DNA of 64,000 nucleotides, from the NCBI RefSeq assembly GCF_902859855.1, contig NZ_CADIKH010000001.1, forward strand, positions 186,001 through 250,000, read 5' to 3'. Within the stretch, counting starts at the first letter, position 1. Every line of letters starts with the position of its first letter. Origin of the DNA: Paraburkholderia humisilvae. Its GTDB lineage: Bacteria > Pseudomonadota > Gammaproteobacteria > Burkholderiales > Burkholderiaceae. Both the position numbers and the translations under genes were made by a program. Positions 37,434 to 46,912 of the stretch are shown in pieces. Under the pieces are notes generated by a model. The model was not told where the DNA came from, did not search any database, and worked only from the letters and a program-made list of their open reading frames with translations.

Positions 37434-38114
37434 ATGCATTCGTTGTCGTTGTTGTCGGATGGTTTTTTTCTGTCGTTGTCGTTGTGCCTCGATATCGGCC
37501 TCGTGAACGTCGCGATTATTTCGCTGACGCTATCGCACGGCTTCCGGCCAGGGTTCTGGCTCGGCCTCGGGTCGTGTTTCGGCGATCTGATCTATGCGGC
37601 GCTCGCGCTCGCGGGCATGGCCGCGCTGCTGCAATTCGACGCGGTGCGCTGGGTGGTATGGATCGGCGGCGCCGCAATTCTGCTCTATCTCACGTGGAAG
37701 ATGGCGCGCGAGGCATTGTTTCCCGCCTCGGCGCCGCCGGTCGAGGGCGAGGCCGATCCGGCCGCGCCGCATCTGAGCCCGTGGCGCGGCTTCGCGCGCG
37801 GCGTGCTGCTGGCGGTGTCGTCGCCTAGCGCGATTCTGTGGTTCGCCGCGGTCGGCGGCGCACTGATCGCGAAGGCCGGCGCGACTTCCGTGACCACCGC
37901 GCTGGTGTTCCTCGGCGGCTTCCTTGCCGGCGGGCTTGCGTGGACCCTGTTCATTTGCGCGCTGGCGAGCCATGGCCGCAAGCGCGCGGGGACCGGGCTG
38001 CTACGCGCGTGTCATGTGCTGTCGGCCGCGCTCTTTGCGTACTTTTCGTACAGCGTGATCGTGAACGGGTATCACGAGCTGATCGTGCCGGCCGCGCGCG
38101 CAGCAGCCGGTTAG
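37434..38114 (+). CDS. LysE-family amino acid exporter
   Basis: This 226-residue, six-helix membrane protein of the LysE/RhtB superfamily exports amino acids. It begins FFLSLSLCLDIGLVNVAIIS, close to the typical G.NPGP region of the family but with the Pro-rich motif replaced, and has ARGVLLAVSSPSAILWFAAVGG in the middle. It overlaps the convergent dehydratase gene by four bases, so both transcripts end together. Confidence 0.85.
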   Translation: MHSLSLLSDGFFLSLSLCLDIGLVNVAIISLTLSHGFRPGFWLGLGSCFGDLIYAALALAGMAALLQFDAVRWVVWIGGAAILLYLTWKMAREALFPASAPPVEGEADPAAPHLSPWRGFARGVLLAVSSPSAILWFAAVGGALIAKAGATSVTTALVFLGGFLAGGLAWTLFICALASHGRKRAGTGLLRACHVLSAALFAYFSYSVIVNGYHELIVPAARAAAG

Positions 38115-39076
38115 CCGAGAAATTCGGCGAGGCGGGCGAGGTCGACATTGCCGCCGCTGACCACCACGCCCACGCGCTTGCCCTGCACCGGCACGATGCC
38201 GTTCAGCACGGCCGCGGCGGCAAGACAGCCGGTCGGCTCAACCACGATCTTCATCCGCTGCGCGAAGAACCGCAGCGTGTCGATCAGTTGCGCATCGCTG
38301 ACGGTCACGATCTGCTCGACGTGACGCTGGATGATCGGGAACGTGTAGTGGCCAAGGTGCGTCGATGCCGCGCCATCCGCAATCGTGTGCGGCACGTCGA
38401 TTGTCACGATCTCGCCGCGCGCAAGCGACTGCTGCGCGTCGTTGCCCGCCTCCGGCTCGACGCCGATCACGCGGCACGCCGGGCTTAATGCCGCCGCCGA
38501 CAGCGCGCTGCCACCAATCAGTCCGCCGCCGCCGAGACAAACGAACAGCAGATCGAGCGGGCCGGTCTCGTCGATCAGTTCCTTCACCGCCGTGCCCTGC
38601 CCCGCGATGACATGCGGATGGTCGTACGGCGGAATCAGCGTCATGCCGCGCTCCCTGGCGAGCCGCTGACCGATTTCCTCGCGATTTTCCTTGTAGCGGT
38701 CATAGGTGATCACTTCGCCGCCGTAACCGCGGGTGGCGGCCATTTTCGCGGCGGGCGCATCGTGCGGCATCACGATCGTCGCGCGAATGCCGGCAAGACG
38801 CGCCGACAGCGCGATCGCCTGCGCGTGATTGCCCGACGAATAGGTCAGCACGCCGGCGTCACGCTGCGCGCGGTCGAAATGAGAAATCGCGTTGAACGCG
38901 CCGCGAAACTTGAACGCCCCCATGCGCTGGAAGTTTTCGCACTTGAAGAAAATCGATGCGCCGGTACGTTCGTTTGCGGTAGTGGACGTGAGGACCGGTG
39001 TACGGTGCGCGAAGCCTTCGATGCGGGCGGCCGCATCAACGACATCGTCATAGGTGGGAGCAGGCAGCGATTGCAT
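38111..39076 (-). CDS. PLP-dependent serine/threonine dehydratase family enzyme
   Basis: About 321 residues of fold type II. The PLP lysine is in FQRMGAFKFRGAFNAI, the phosphate-binding glycine-rich loop reads CLGGGGLIGG, and SSGNHAQA is the substrate loop. It deaminates hydroxy amino acids such as threonine, serine or threo-3-hydroxyaspartate. It lacks the C-terminal ACT regulatory domain of biosynthetic IlvA, pointing to the catabolic/hydroxyaspartate type. The start MQSLPAP was chosen over an upstream ATG whose leader is not family-like. Confidence 0.85.
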   Translation of the reverse strand: MQSLPAPTYDDVVDAAARIEGFAHRTPVLTSTTANERTGASIFFKCENFQRMGAFKFRGAFNAISHFDRAQRDAGVLTYSSGNHAQAIALSARLAGIRATIVMPHDAPAAKMAATRGYGGEVITYDRYKENREEIGQRLARERGMTLIPPYDHPHVIAGQGTAVKELIDETGPLDLLFVCLGGGGLIGGSALSAAALSPACRVIGVEPEAGNDAQQSLARGEIVTIDVPHTIADGAASTHLGHYTFPIIQRHVEQIVTVSDAQLIDTLRFFAQRMKIVVEPTGCLAAAAVLNGIVPVQGKRVGVVVSGGNVDLARLAEFLG

Positions 39077-39274
39077 CGACAGAAGACTCCGAAGCGTAGG
39101 AAAGGTCGTATTTTCCCAGCTTCCGTGCCGATACGGAACGCTTGTCAAATGACAAACGGCGCAATCAGGTGCGATACCTGAATTGCGCCGTTATCGTGTG
39201 CTGAAAAGATTCGCAGTTTCTACCCCACGCGAGCGGCTCGACCGCCCGCGCTTCATTTCCGTCACGTCATCGTG

Positions 39275-39565
39275 TCAATGACGGTAGTAACCGTGACCGT
39301 ACCCGTAGTAGCCGCGGTGGTAGTACGGACGGTAGTAGCCGTGATAGCCGTAATAACCGCCCACCACGACAGGCGGCGCATAGACGACCGGCGGCGGCGC
39401 ATACACAACCGGGGGCGGCGGATAGTACGCCGGCGCAGCATAGACCGGATACGCAGGCGCCACCGGCACGCCGATGCCGATACCCACCGACACGTGCGCC
39501 TGCGCAGCAGTGATCACGCCAACCCCAAGTGCAGCCCCAACGACAAACGGAACGATCTTCTTCAT
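39275..39565 (-). CDS. small exported Tyr/Gly/Pro-rich protein
   Basis: About 96 residues. Start at MKKIVPF, with GGAGAG just upstream; an in-frame ATG seven codons earlier lacks a ribosome site. The signal peptide (MKKIVPFVVGAALGVGVITAAQA) is followed by a Val/Pro/Tyr-rich region with repeated PPPVVYAPP and a C-terminal GYYGY/HGYYRPY tail. Such small proteins are common in Burkholderia, probably secreted or surface-attached, function unknown. The 380 bp upstream to 39948 carry no other gene. Confidence 0.75.
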   Translation of the reverse strand: MKKIVPFVVGAALGVGVITAAQAHVSVGIGIGVPVAPAYPVYAAPAYYPPPPVVYAPPPVVYAPPVVVGGYYGYHGYYRPYYHRGYYGYGHGYYRH

Positions 39566-39887
39566 TTGTTCTCTCCAAAACGGCACATCAGGCCCGTGTG
39601 CCGCATAACGACATCCTTGATACCTAATCTAACGAAAAAGGCCCGGGGCCGCCGTTTGCATTTGTTGCAAATTGCAATTGAGGCCCGCGCGTTGTTTCAT
39701 GTAGCACGCCATTCATAGCTTCGAAGTTGGCGCCACCCGTCGAAAATCAAGGGGTTGCGTCGGTCTCGGGGCGCGCACAACTCTATTTACCGATCTGCAA
39801 ACGAACGCGCAGTCCGTGCCGGTAATCTTTGATTACAAATTCGCTGCGGTCGCGCGGCGCGCGGTGCGTAGCGGTGCGGCGCCACCA

Positions 39888-39914
39888 AAGAAAATGCCCG
39901 GCTTGGCCGGGCAT
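39888..39914 (-). terminator. rho-independent terminator downstream of the 53-residue gene
   Basis: TGCCCGG (39895-39901) pairs with CCGGGCA (39907-39913). On the minus strand the stem is followed by a T-rich run (complement of AAAGAAAA at 39887-39894). It ends the transcript of the small gene at 39949-40110. Confidence 0.7.
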
Positions 39915-39948
39915 CGGGTAATACAGGAACGCTGCGGGTTCGGATTCG

Positions 39949-40110
39949 TCAACCGACTTTCACGTAGGTGAACTCTCGGGTGACGCTCGGCGGCACATAC
40001 GCGCCACTAATTTTTACGCGAGGCGTTAGCCGCTTTTTCTGATCCCACCAGCGACGCCGTTGGGAATGGGTCAAGAACCGCAAGTGCTTTCGGTATGAAA
40101 AGATGCTCAT
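39949..40110 (-). CDS. small basic protein of 53 residues
   Basis: The frame from ATG 40110 to TGA 39949 reads MSIFSYRKHLRFLTHSQRRR... and ends SVTREFTYVKVG. It has a strong GGAGG ribosome site 5 bp upstream and a terminator 35 bp downstream, so it looks like a complete gene. The N-terminal half is rich in Arg, Lys and His with two Trp, suggesting nucleic-acid binding. I recognise no family. Confidence 0.6.
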   Translation of the reverse strand: MSIFSYRKHLRFLTHSQRRRWWDQKKRLTPRVKISGAYVPPSVTREFTYVKVG

Positions 40111-40738
40111 CGCGACCTCCGGAATCCGACTGTAAAACCAGGAAAAAGCCGACGGAACTGCCTATGACGTGGCGATGCAAGCAGTTTTCGCGCCTACGTC
40201 ATTTGCCACTCGACATAAACGTCTTTGTAACCGGCTCGACGATTGTCATCGGTACGACAACGTACACACATCGGCGCAGGTCAGCGCCTCACGGCATTCG
40301 AATTCGCCGCTGCCATTCGTCAGCCTTATCGCGCGCCGATCTGCGTCGATCAGCCAACTGAATTTACTTTACCTGTTTGGCGGGAAGCTGGCAGAAACCT
40401 GGCGGAAATGCCCAACAGATAGGAACACCGGCCGGTATCGCGCAGAACGGGCGCAGCGATCGGTCAGCCCCGCTGTACATGACCCGCATCGCTCGTCGCG
40501 AAAAAGCAACTAGGATGGTAGTTGCGCATCGAAGGCGAACGGACCATCGATCGGTCGACGACCCGTTGCCGGATCGCAAAGGACGCGCAAGGCCCCGATG
40601 CGCGAAAATCTGTCCGGTCGCGCGCCGGATCACGCACTGCGGGTGCGGGCGTCAAGTAAGCCATGGTAATGTGACGACCGGCGCGCGAACGCGATATCCG
40701 CCGCGAGCCGGGCCGGGACTCATCGACGAGAACGCACA
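40111..40738. other. 628-bp region without a gene; long inverted repeat near its start
   Basis: No coding sequence is convincing in either strand. ATGACGTGGCG (40164-40174) is the reverse complement of CGCCTACGTCAT (40191-40202) apart from one bulged base, forming an 11-bp hairpin. It lies 54 bp upstream of the small gene at 40110 on the minus strand and could be its operator or leader. The remainder to the EthD gene shows nothing I can name. Confidence 0.4.
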
Positions 40739-41059
40739 ATGATCAACGTCTACCTGTTCTATCCGTATCAGCCGAATGGCCGTTTCGATATGGACTATTA
40801 CTGCGGCACGCACATGCCGCTCGCCGCGAAGCTGTTCGGCACGGCGCTCAAGGGCTGGTCAGTGGACGCGGGGGTCAATGCCGGACCGCCCGATTCCGCG
40901 CCGCCGTTCTTCGCGGTCGGGCGTTTTCTGTTCGATTCGGCCGAAGCGTTCTTTCAGGTGTTCAATCCGGTAGCCGACCAGTTGTTGGGCGATGTGCCTA
41001 ACTACTACGACGGCGGCAATCCGCAAGTGATGATCAGCGAGGTCAAGGTTTCAGCGTGA
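40739..41059 (+). CDS. EthD family protein
   Basis: This 106-residue ferredoxin-like (dimeric alpha-beta barrel) protein has FDMDYYCGTHMPLAAKLFG near the start, whose D-x4-Y-x2-HMPL pattern marks the EthD domain, and NYYDGGNPQVMISEV at the end. EthD proteins accompany monooxygenase systems or act as small isomerases; the function here is unknown. Its promoter region is unremarkable and no redox partner is adjacent. Confidence 0.85.
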   Translation: MINVYLFYPYQPNGRFDMDYYCGTHMPLAAKLFGTALKGWSVDAGVNAGPPDSAPPFFAVGRFLFDSAEAFFQVFNPVADQLLGDVPNYYDGGNPQVMISEVKVSA

Positions 41060-41301
41060 CCGAGCGCTAACGGTTTGGCGGGTGGTGAGGCGCGCCGGTG
41101 GTCGCCTGGTCGGCCTTGGTTGATTACCTGCTGCCGGCCGTGCTTTGCCGTACCCTGCCGTATTTCGGGGTATCGTTCATGCGCATCGGGGGCGTGAACG
41201 GCTACCTTATCTGACATAACAACCCACGCCGGCTTCGAGACATCGGGGCCGGCGCCAGGTCCGCGCTGTGCCGGACGCATTCTGAAGGAAAGGACAACAA
41301 G

Positions 41302-41868
41302 ATGTTCGGCGATATCGCCCGTTTTCTGCTCAATACGGTTTTCACGCTGTTCGGCGCGGCACTGCTGCTGCGCGCATGGCTGCAATTCGTCCGGTTGCCG
41401 CCGTATAACCCGGTGTCGAGCGCGGTGCTGCAAGTGACAAACTGGCTCGTGCTGCCGCTGCGCAAGGTGCTGCCGAACGCGCGCCAGATCGACTGGGCCA
41501 GCCTGATCGCGACGGTGGTCACCGCGATTGTCTACATCGTGCTGATATTGCTGATTGGCCATGTCGATCCGCGCGCGCTGATGCCGATGCTGCTGATCGT
41601 CGCGTTGCTCACCGTCATCAAATGGGCGCTCAATCTGGTGATCTGGCTGACGATCCTGATGGCGTTGCTGTCGTGGCTGAACCCACGCTCGCCGGCCATG
41701 CCGATTCTTTATCAGCTGACTGCGCCGTTTCTCGATCCGCTGCGCAAGATCATCCCGCGCCTGGGCGGAATCGACCTGTCGCCTATTCTGTTGTTCGTGA
41801 TCGTGCAGGTGTTACTGATGGTGGTGACGCGTGCGGCGGTGTCGCTGACGCTGTTCGGGGAGATATGA
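41302..41868 (+). CDS. YggT family integral membrane protein
   Basis: 188 residues with two YGGT repeats: ALLLRAWLQFVRLPPYNPVS in the first and LSWLNPRSPAMPILYQLTAP in the second, each followed by a helix pair. YggT proteins occur near cell-division and osmotic-stress genes. A good AAGGAAAGGA site precedes the ATG. The ~240 bp upstream contain no gene I can support. Confidence 0.88.
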   Translation: MFGDIARFLLNTVFTLFGAALLLRAWLQFVRLPPYNPVSSAVLQVTNWLVLPLRKVLPNARQIDWASLIATVVTAIVYIVLILLIGHVDPRALMPMLLIVALLTVIKWALNLVIWLTILMALLSWLNPRSPAMPILYQLTAPFLDPLRKIIPRLGGIDLSPILLFVIVQVLLMVVTRAAVSLTLFGEI

Positions 41869-41960
41869 CACGCTGATTGAAGATGCTCGCGCGCGGCGGC
41901 AGTTCAGGCTGCCGCGCGGTTTGCCTAAATCGCTTGAATCCGCGTAAAATGGCGCGCTCT

Positions 41961-42035
41961 GCGGGCGTCGTATAATGGCTATTACCCTAGCTTCCCAAGC
42001 TAGAGACGTGGGTTCGATTCCCATCGCCCGCTCCA
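41961..42035 (+). tRNA. tRNA-Gly (anticodon CCC), CCA encoded
   Basis: The acceptor stem GCGGGCG (41961-41967) pairs with CGCCCGC (42025-42031), followed by T and the encoded CCA. The anticodon arm is CTAGC-TTCCCAA-GCTAG, giving anticodon CCC. The T arm contains GGTTCGATTCC. Length and all four arms are normal. Confidence 0.95.
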
Positions 42036-42209
42036 GCTCCACTCCGCAGTCGGCTGCAACACACATTCGACCTAGTCGATAAAAGCGCCCGCTCGCCGTA
42101 CCCGCCCGAACCGTTCGCACTTGGGCACCGGAAACCCATCTGTTTTAATGCAGCGCTGGCGCCGTTTCCTTTGCGTTGCCCGTTGCAGTCACACTCGCAT
42201 TCATCGACG

Positions 42210-43028
42210 ATGATTCACGATCCGAACGAAGCCGGCTTGCCGCTCGACTCCTCCGAACAGTCCGCGAATGACGCCCGCGCATGCGACGCTGTACCTGACG
42301 CAGCCGGCGCCGCCCAACCCGCCGCCGAAGATTCGAACCCCGCGACAACGCCCGAAGCGCTGCATCTACGCCGCATCCGCAGCTTTGTCACGCGCGCCGG
42401 GCGCGTTTCCCCGGGCCAGCGCCGCGCGATCGACGAACTCGGGCCGCGCTTCGTGCTGCCCTTTGCGCAGCGACAGCCGGACTGGGACGCGGTATTCGGC
42501 CGCCACGCGCCGCGCGTGCTGGAAATCGGCTTTGGCATGGGCTCGACCACCGCTGAAATCGCCGCGCGCCGCCCGGCGGACGATTTTCTCGGCGTCGAAG
42601 TGCACGAACCCGGCGTCGGCGCGCTGCTAAAGCTGATTGGCGAACAGCATCTGTCGAATATCCGCATCGTTCAACACGACGCGGTCGAAGTGCTGGAACA
42701 GATGATCGCGCCGGACAGTCTCGACGGCGTGCATATCTTCTTCCCCGACCCGTGGCACAAGGCGCGTCACCATAAGCGCCGGCTAATCCAGCCCAAGTTC
42801 GTCGCACTGCTCGTGTCGCGTCTGAAGCCGGGCGCGTATCTGCATTGCGCGACCGACTGGCAGAACTACGCGGAGCAGATGCTGGACGTGCTCGGCGCGG
42901 AACCCGCGCTTGCGAACACCGCGGAGAATTACGCGCCGCGCCCGGACTACCGTCCGGTCACCAAGTTCGAGCGGCGCGGCCTGCGCCTCGGCCACGGCGT
43001 GTGGGACCTGATCTTCACGCGTCGCTAG
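42210..43028 (+). CDS. trmB: tRNA (guanine-N7-)-methyltransferase
   Basis: About 272 residues. A low-complexity N-terminal extension (about 60 residues) is followed by the SAM-dependent methyltransferase core, with [16 protein letters not shown] as the SAM motif and [18 protein letters not shown] as the TrmB signature. It methylates G46 in tRNA. It ends 13 bp before the convergent uppP. Confidence 0.93.
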   Translation: MIHDPNEAGLPLDSSEQSANDARACDAVPDAAGAAQPAAEDSNPATTPEALHLRRIRSFVTRAGRVSPGQRRAIDELGPRFVLPFAQRQPDWDAVFGRHAPRVLEIGFGMGSTTAEIAARRPADDFLGVEVHEPGVGALLKLIGEQHLSNIRIVQHDAVEVLEQMIAPDSLDGVHIFFPDPWHKARHHKRRLIQPKFVALLVSRLKPGAYLHCATDWQNYAEQMLDVLGAEPALANTAENYAPRPDYRPVTKFERRGLRLGHGVWDLIFTRR

Positions 43029-43041
43029 CGGTCAGGCCGCG

Positions 43042-43878
43042 CTAGTCGGCCCAGCTCAACCCGCCGGTGTACCCCACCACCAGAACGAGCAGACCGAATC
43101 CGATCCGATACCACGCAAACGCGGTGAAATCGTGCGACGCGACATAGCGCAACAGCCAGCGCACGCAAGCGAACGCGCTAATAAAAGCCGCGACGAAGCC
43201 GACGGTGAAGATCCCGAGCGCATCCGCCGACAGCTCGTGCCAATCCTTATACAGCTCGTAAAACGTTGCGCCGAACATGATCGGAATCGCGAGGAAAAAT
43301 GAGAATTCCGTCGCCACGCGCCGGTCGAGCCCGAACAGCATGCCGCCGATAATCGTCGAACCGGAACGCGACATGCCCGGAATCAGCGCGAAGCATTGTG
43401 CCAGGCCGACCTTGAGTGCATCGACCGGGCGCAGATCGTCGATCGAATGGATGCGCGCCTGCGCGCCGCTGCCATTGCGCTGACGCGCTTCGGCCCAAAG
43501 AATGATCACGCCGCCGACCGCGAGCGCCACGGCAACCGGCACCGGCGCGAACAGCACCGCCTTGATCGCCTTTTCGAACAGCAGACCGAGCACGATCGCG
43601 GGAATCGTCGCGATGATCACGTTCAGCGCGAAACGCCGCGCATCGGCGCGCACCGGCAGCCCCACCACCACATCGACGATGCGCCGCCGGAATTCCCAGC
43701 AGACCGCGAGAATCGCACCCAGCTGGATCACAACATCGAAGGTCTTCGCCTGCGGCGCGTTGAATCGGAGCAGATGCCCGGCAATGATCAGGTGCCCGGT
43801 GCTCGACACCGGCAAAAACTCCGTCAAGCCTTCGATGACGCCCAGAATCAGCGCCTTGCCAATGAGTATCCAGTCCAT
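43042..43878 (-). CDS. uppP: undecaprenyl-diphosphatase (BacA)
   Basis: This 278-residue, multi-helix membrane phosphatase recycles the cell-wall lipid carrier. The signature blocks [19 protein letters not shown] and [10 protein letters not shown] are intact. The start was placed at [10 protein letters not shown], the usual start. Upstream lies the divergent-free gap of 85 bp before the DUF1439 lipoprotein gene on the same strand. Confidence 0.95.
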   Translation of the reverse strand: MDWILIGKALILGVIEGLTEFLPVSSTGHLIIAGHLLRFNAPQAKTFDVVIQLGAILAVCWEFRRRIVDVVVGLPVRADARRFALNVIIATIPAIVLGLLFEKAIKAVLFAPVPVAVALAVGGVIILWAEARQRNGSGAQARIHSIDDLRPVDALKVGLAQCFALIPGMSRSGSTIIGGMLFGLDRRVATEFSFFLAIPIMFGATFYELYKDWHELSADALGIFTVGFVAAFISAFACVRWLLRYVASHDFTAFAWYRIGFGLLVLVVGYTGGLSWAD

Positions 43879-43963
43879 CCGCGACCCTTGTTGCTGTTGA
43901 CATCTGTTGAGCGCATCGGGCCAGCGGCGCTTTGGCACACGCGGCCCTCCGGCCGCGCGCGCG

Positions 43964-44548
43964 TCACCTTTCGACGATCTGCACGCGTATGCCGTTTGTA
44001 AGGACGGTGATTGTACCGGGTTCGTACGAAACACCGGCAAATTGCAGCTGCTCAGGCTTGAACGTGTAAACCGGGTAGTTGGCGAGCAATTGCGTCGCAA
44101 GCAGCCCGGCAGCCGCGCTGATCTGCTGCGCGTACGCGGCCGCATCGCCGCTTACGTTCACGTTGTCGACACTCGGCGACTTCAGCACGACCGCACGGCT
44201 CGCCGCGTCGTACTCGAGCGCGCTCGACAGCGTGAACACGCCGCTCACCGGATGCGCGAGGAACGGGCTCGCGAAGTGCGCATCAAGCCGCACCGACACG
44301 CGATTGGTATCCGGCAGCAAGCCGACTACCGGATTCGTCAGCGTGACGTCGAACACCTGCGAAACGGTGCGTTGATACGGAAATTTGCGCTGCACCGCCT
44401 CCTGCACCTGCTGTTGCGAGAACGTGTAGTGATCCGGAATGAACGGGAAAATCGATGCCGCGCACGCGGACAGCGATAGGGCGGCGGCCCCGGCCGCAGT
44501 TGATGCAAGCAGGAAGCGGCGCCTGGCCGGCGCTGCGGGTTCGGTCAT
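43964..44548 (-). CDS. DUF1439 lipoprotein
   Basis: 194 residues. Twin-arginine-like RRRFLLAS at the N-terminus, hydrophobic core and lipobox LSLSAC point to export and lipidation. The rest is a DUF1439 domain: [19 protein letters not shown], then [18 protein letters not shown]. The fold resembles small lipid-binding lipoproteins; function unknown. It overlaps the YkgJ gene upstream by four bases, indicating co-transcription. Confidence 0.85.
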   Translation of the reverse strand: MTEPAAPARRRFLLASTAAGAAALSLSACAASIFPFIPDHYTFSQQQVQEAVQRKFPYQRTVSQVFDVTLTNPVVGLLPDTNRVSVRLDAHFASPFLAHPVSGVFTLSSALEYDAASRAVVLKSPSVDNVNVSGDAAAYAQQISAAAGLLATQLLANYPVYTFKPEQLQFAGVSYEPGTITVLTNGIRVQIVER

Positions 44549-44967
44549 TCAGGTTCTCCTGTTTTGCTGTTTGATGCCGCTTTCGGCGTGACTTTCGGGC
44601 TAGCTTTCCCGGTTGCGCCCATCGACGAGGCATGCGCGGGACCCGGCGGCAAACACGCGGGATCGTGTCGTTCAGGGCGTGTATCGTGTTCGAGCCGCGC
44701 GAGCCAGACGAGCGCATCAGCGCGCGATGCACCGCACATCTCCGCCTGCGGCTGCAGCCCCGAACAACAGGCCGGCCGCTCCGGCTTACCGAAAATCGTG
44801 CAACGCAGATCGTCGCCGAGCTGCACGCAGCGCACGCCGGCCGGCTTGCCCTCCGGCATCCCCGGTATCGGGCTTGAAATCGACGGCGCAATACAGCATG
44901 CGCCGCAGCCGGGCCGGCACGCATGACCGGCAACATCGGCCGTATGAAACGAAGCATCGAGCGTCAC
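44545..44967 (-). CDS. YkgJ-family zinc/iron-chelating cysteine cluster protein
   Basis: About 140 residues. A cluster of conserved cysteines, CRPGCGACC then [14 protein letters not shown], is the YkgJ (CxxxCxxCC) motif. Start at GTG 44967 ([12 protein letters not shown]) with GGAAG upstream fits homologues; a longer open frame to 45063 lacks a ribosome site. The C-terminal 30 residues are low-complexity. It precedes the DUF1439 gene with an ATGA overlap. Confidence 0.82.
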   Translation of the reverse strand: MTLDASFHTADVAGHACRPGCGACCIAPSISSPIPGMPEGKPAGVRCVQLGDDLRCTIFGKPERPACCSGLQPQAEMCGASRADALVWLARLEHDTRPERHDPACLPPGPAHASSMGATGKASPKVTPKAASNSKTGEPE

Positions 44968-45151
44968 TACCGTTCTTCCTGAAACGTCAAACCTTGCTTG
45001 GGCGCGCTCGCGGCCAACCAGCCATGCGCGCGCCCGACCCCGCATTGTGCCATTGCGCCGCATGCGACCTTTTCACGCAACACCGGCCACGATCGGCCCC
45101 CTACACTGCGCATCAGAAAAGACGCGCCCCAACGTCGCCCGGATTCCGCCG

Positions 45152-46537
45152 ATGCAAACTGCCGACTCCCTCTTTCGCCCGGACCTGCTCGCCCGATACA
45201 GCACGAACGGCCCGCGGTATACGTCCTATCCCACCGCCCTGCAGTTCCGCGAAGACTTCGATCACGCCGACTATCTGCGTGCCGCGGCGGACGCGGGTGC
45301 GGCGCAAACGGATCTCTCGCTCTACTTCCACATTCCGTTTTGCGACACCGTGTGCTTCTATTGCGGCTGCAACAAAGTCGCCACGAAGAATCGTGCCCGT
45401 GCGAGACCGTATCTCGAGCGGCTCAAGCGCGAACTCGCGTTCCAGGCTGCCTGCTTCGACACGTCGCGCGCCGTCACGCAACTGCATTGGGGCGGCGGCA
45501 CACCGACGTTTCTGTCGCATGACGAGATGGCCGAACTGATGGCCGCGACGCGCGAGCACTTCAGGCTACAGTCCGACACCGAAGCGGAAATATCGATCGA
45601 GATCGATCCGCGCGAAGCATCGCCGCAAACGATCGAACATGCGCGCGCGCTCGGTTTCAACCGGCTGAGCCTCGGCGTGCAGGATTTCGATCCGGTCGTG
45701 CAGCGCGCGATCAACCGGATCCAGCCGCTCGAGCTGACGCAGACCGTGATGCACGCCGCGCGCGCGAGCCGCTTTCATTCGATCAGCGTCGATCTGATTT
45801 ACGGCTTGCCGCACCAGACTGTCGCGAGCTTCGAACGCACGCTCGATTCGATCATCGAGCTCGCGCCGGACCGGCTGTCGGTATTCGGCTACGCGCACAT
45901 GCCGCAACGCTTCAAGATGCAGCGGCAGATGGACCCGGCGACGCTGCCGTCATCCGCGCAGCGCGTCGCGATCCTGCAGCATGTCGTGCAACGGCTAACC
46001 GACGCGGGCTATGTGTATATCGGCATGGATCACTTCGCGCTCCCCACTGACGAGCTCGCGCGCGCCCAGGCTCAGCGCACGCTGCATCGCAATTTCCAGG
46101 GCTATAGCACGCGCGCGGAATGCGATCTGATCGGGTTAGGCGCGTCGTCGATCGGCAAGGTCGGCGACGTGTACGCGCAGAACGCGACCGATCTGCCAGG
46201 CTACACGGCCGCCATCGACGCAGGCCGGCTCGCGCTCCGGCGCGGCTTGCGCCTAAGCGCCGATGACCGGTTGCGCCGCGACGTCATTATCCAATTGATG
46301 TGCAATCTCGAACTGCGTTTTGACGAATTCGAAGCGGCATACGGCATTCGCTTTGCCGACGCATTCGCGCCGGAATTGAGCCGGCTGCGTGCGTTCGAAA
46401 ACGATGGACTTGTGTCGATCGGCAGCCGCAAGCTTGAAGTGAAGCTGGCGGGAAAGATGCTGGTTCGCAATGTGGCGATGGTGTTCGACCGGTATCTGGG
46501 AGAAGGCGCGCTGCAGCGGTTTTCGCGTACGGTTTGA
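45152..46537 (+). CDS. hemN: oxygen-independent coproporphyrinogen III dehydrogenase
   Basis: This 461-residue radical-SAM enzyme decarboxylates two propionates of coproporphyrinogen III in haem synthesis. The [4Fe-4S] cysteines lie in YFHIPFCDTVCFYCGCNK (C64, C68, C71). YIGMDHFALPTDEL and the HemN C-terminal domain follow. The start at 45152 (MQTADSLFRPDLL) fits the E. coli N-terminus. I saw no FNR box in the 180 bp upstream, which is shared with the divergent YkgJ gene. Confidence 0.93.
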   Translation: MQTADSLFRPDLLARYSTNGPRYTSYPTALQFREDFDHADYLRAAADAGAAQTDLSLYFHIPFCDTVCFYCGCNKVATKNRARARPYLERLKRELAFQAACFDTSRAVTQLHWGGGTPTFLSHDEMAELMAATREHFRLQSDTEAEISIEIDPREASPQTIEHARALGFNRLSLGVQDFDPVVQRAINRIQPLELTQTVMHAARASRFHSISVDLIYGLPHQTVASFERTLDSIIELAPDRLSVFGYAHMPQRFKMQRQMDPATLPSSAQRVAILQHVVQRLTDAGYVYIGMDHFALPTDELARAQAQRTLHRNFQGYSTRAECDLIGLGASSIGKVGDVYAQNATDLPGYTAAIDAGRLALRRGLRLSADDRLRRDVIIQLMCNLELRFDEFEAAYGIRFADAFAPELSRLRAFENDGLVSIGSRKLEVKLAGKMLVRNVAMVFDRYLGEGALQRFSRTV

Positions 46538-46659
46538 TGGAGCGCCCGCGTGTGGCGCCCAACTTGCCCGGCGTCGCGTTTTCAGCGATAATCAGCGTCT
46601 TCGCTGCGCGCGGTTTGCCTCGTGTTACCTCCGGCTATCTTCGCCGCGCCGCAACACCT

Positions 46660-46744
46660 GCCCAGGTGGTGAAACAGGTAGACGCAGGGGACTCAAAATC
46701 CCCCGCCGCAAGGCGTGCCGGTTCGAGTCCGGCCCTGGGCACCA
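46660..46744 (+). tRNA. tRNA-Leu (anticodon CAA), CCA encoded; insertion site
   Basis: The acceptor stem GCCCAGG pairs with CCTGGGC, followed by ACCA. The anticodon stem is GGGGA/TCCCC with loop CTCAAAA (anticodon CAA), and there is a long variable arm typical of class II tRNAs. Its last 22 bp are repeated at 58138-58159, marking it as the attachment site of the phage-like element; the gene remains intact. Confidence 0.95.
46723..46744 (+). repeat. left attachment repeat (attL), within tRNA-Leu
   Basis: The last 22 bases of tRNA-Leu, from TCGAGTCC to GGGCACCA, are repeated identically at 58138-58159. Tyrosine recombinases commonly use tRNA 3' ends, and here the crossover restores the tRNA. 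Confidence 0.9.
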
Positions 46745-46912
46745 GTCCACCACATGCTCAAAACGGCTGATAAGTCAATAGATAGCGGGCTTATTGGCTT
46801 GAAGCCTTGCCCAGTAAGCCTCATCGCCTGTTTGACGTCGTGCATAGAAATGCACCTAGCGCACAGCCCCGCCCGCTACATTGCTCACAGGCTGCACACG
46901 GTTTTGCACACG

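Noticed and set aside
44968..45151. FNR box before hemN
   Set aside because: No TTGAT-N4-ATCAA sequence found.
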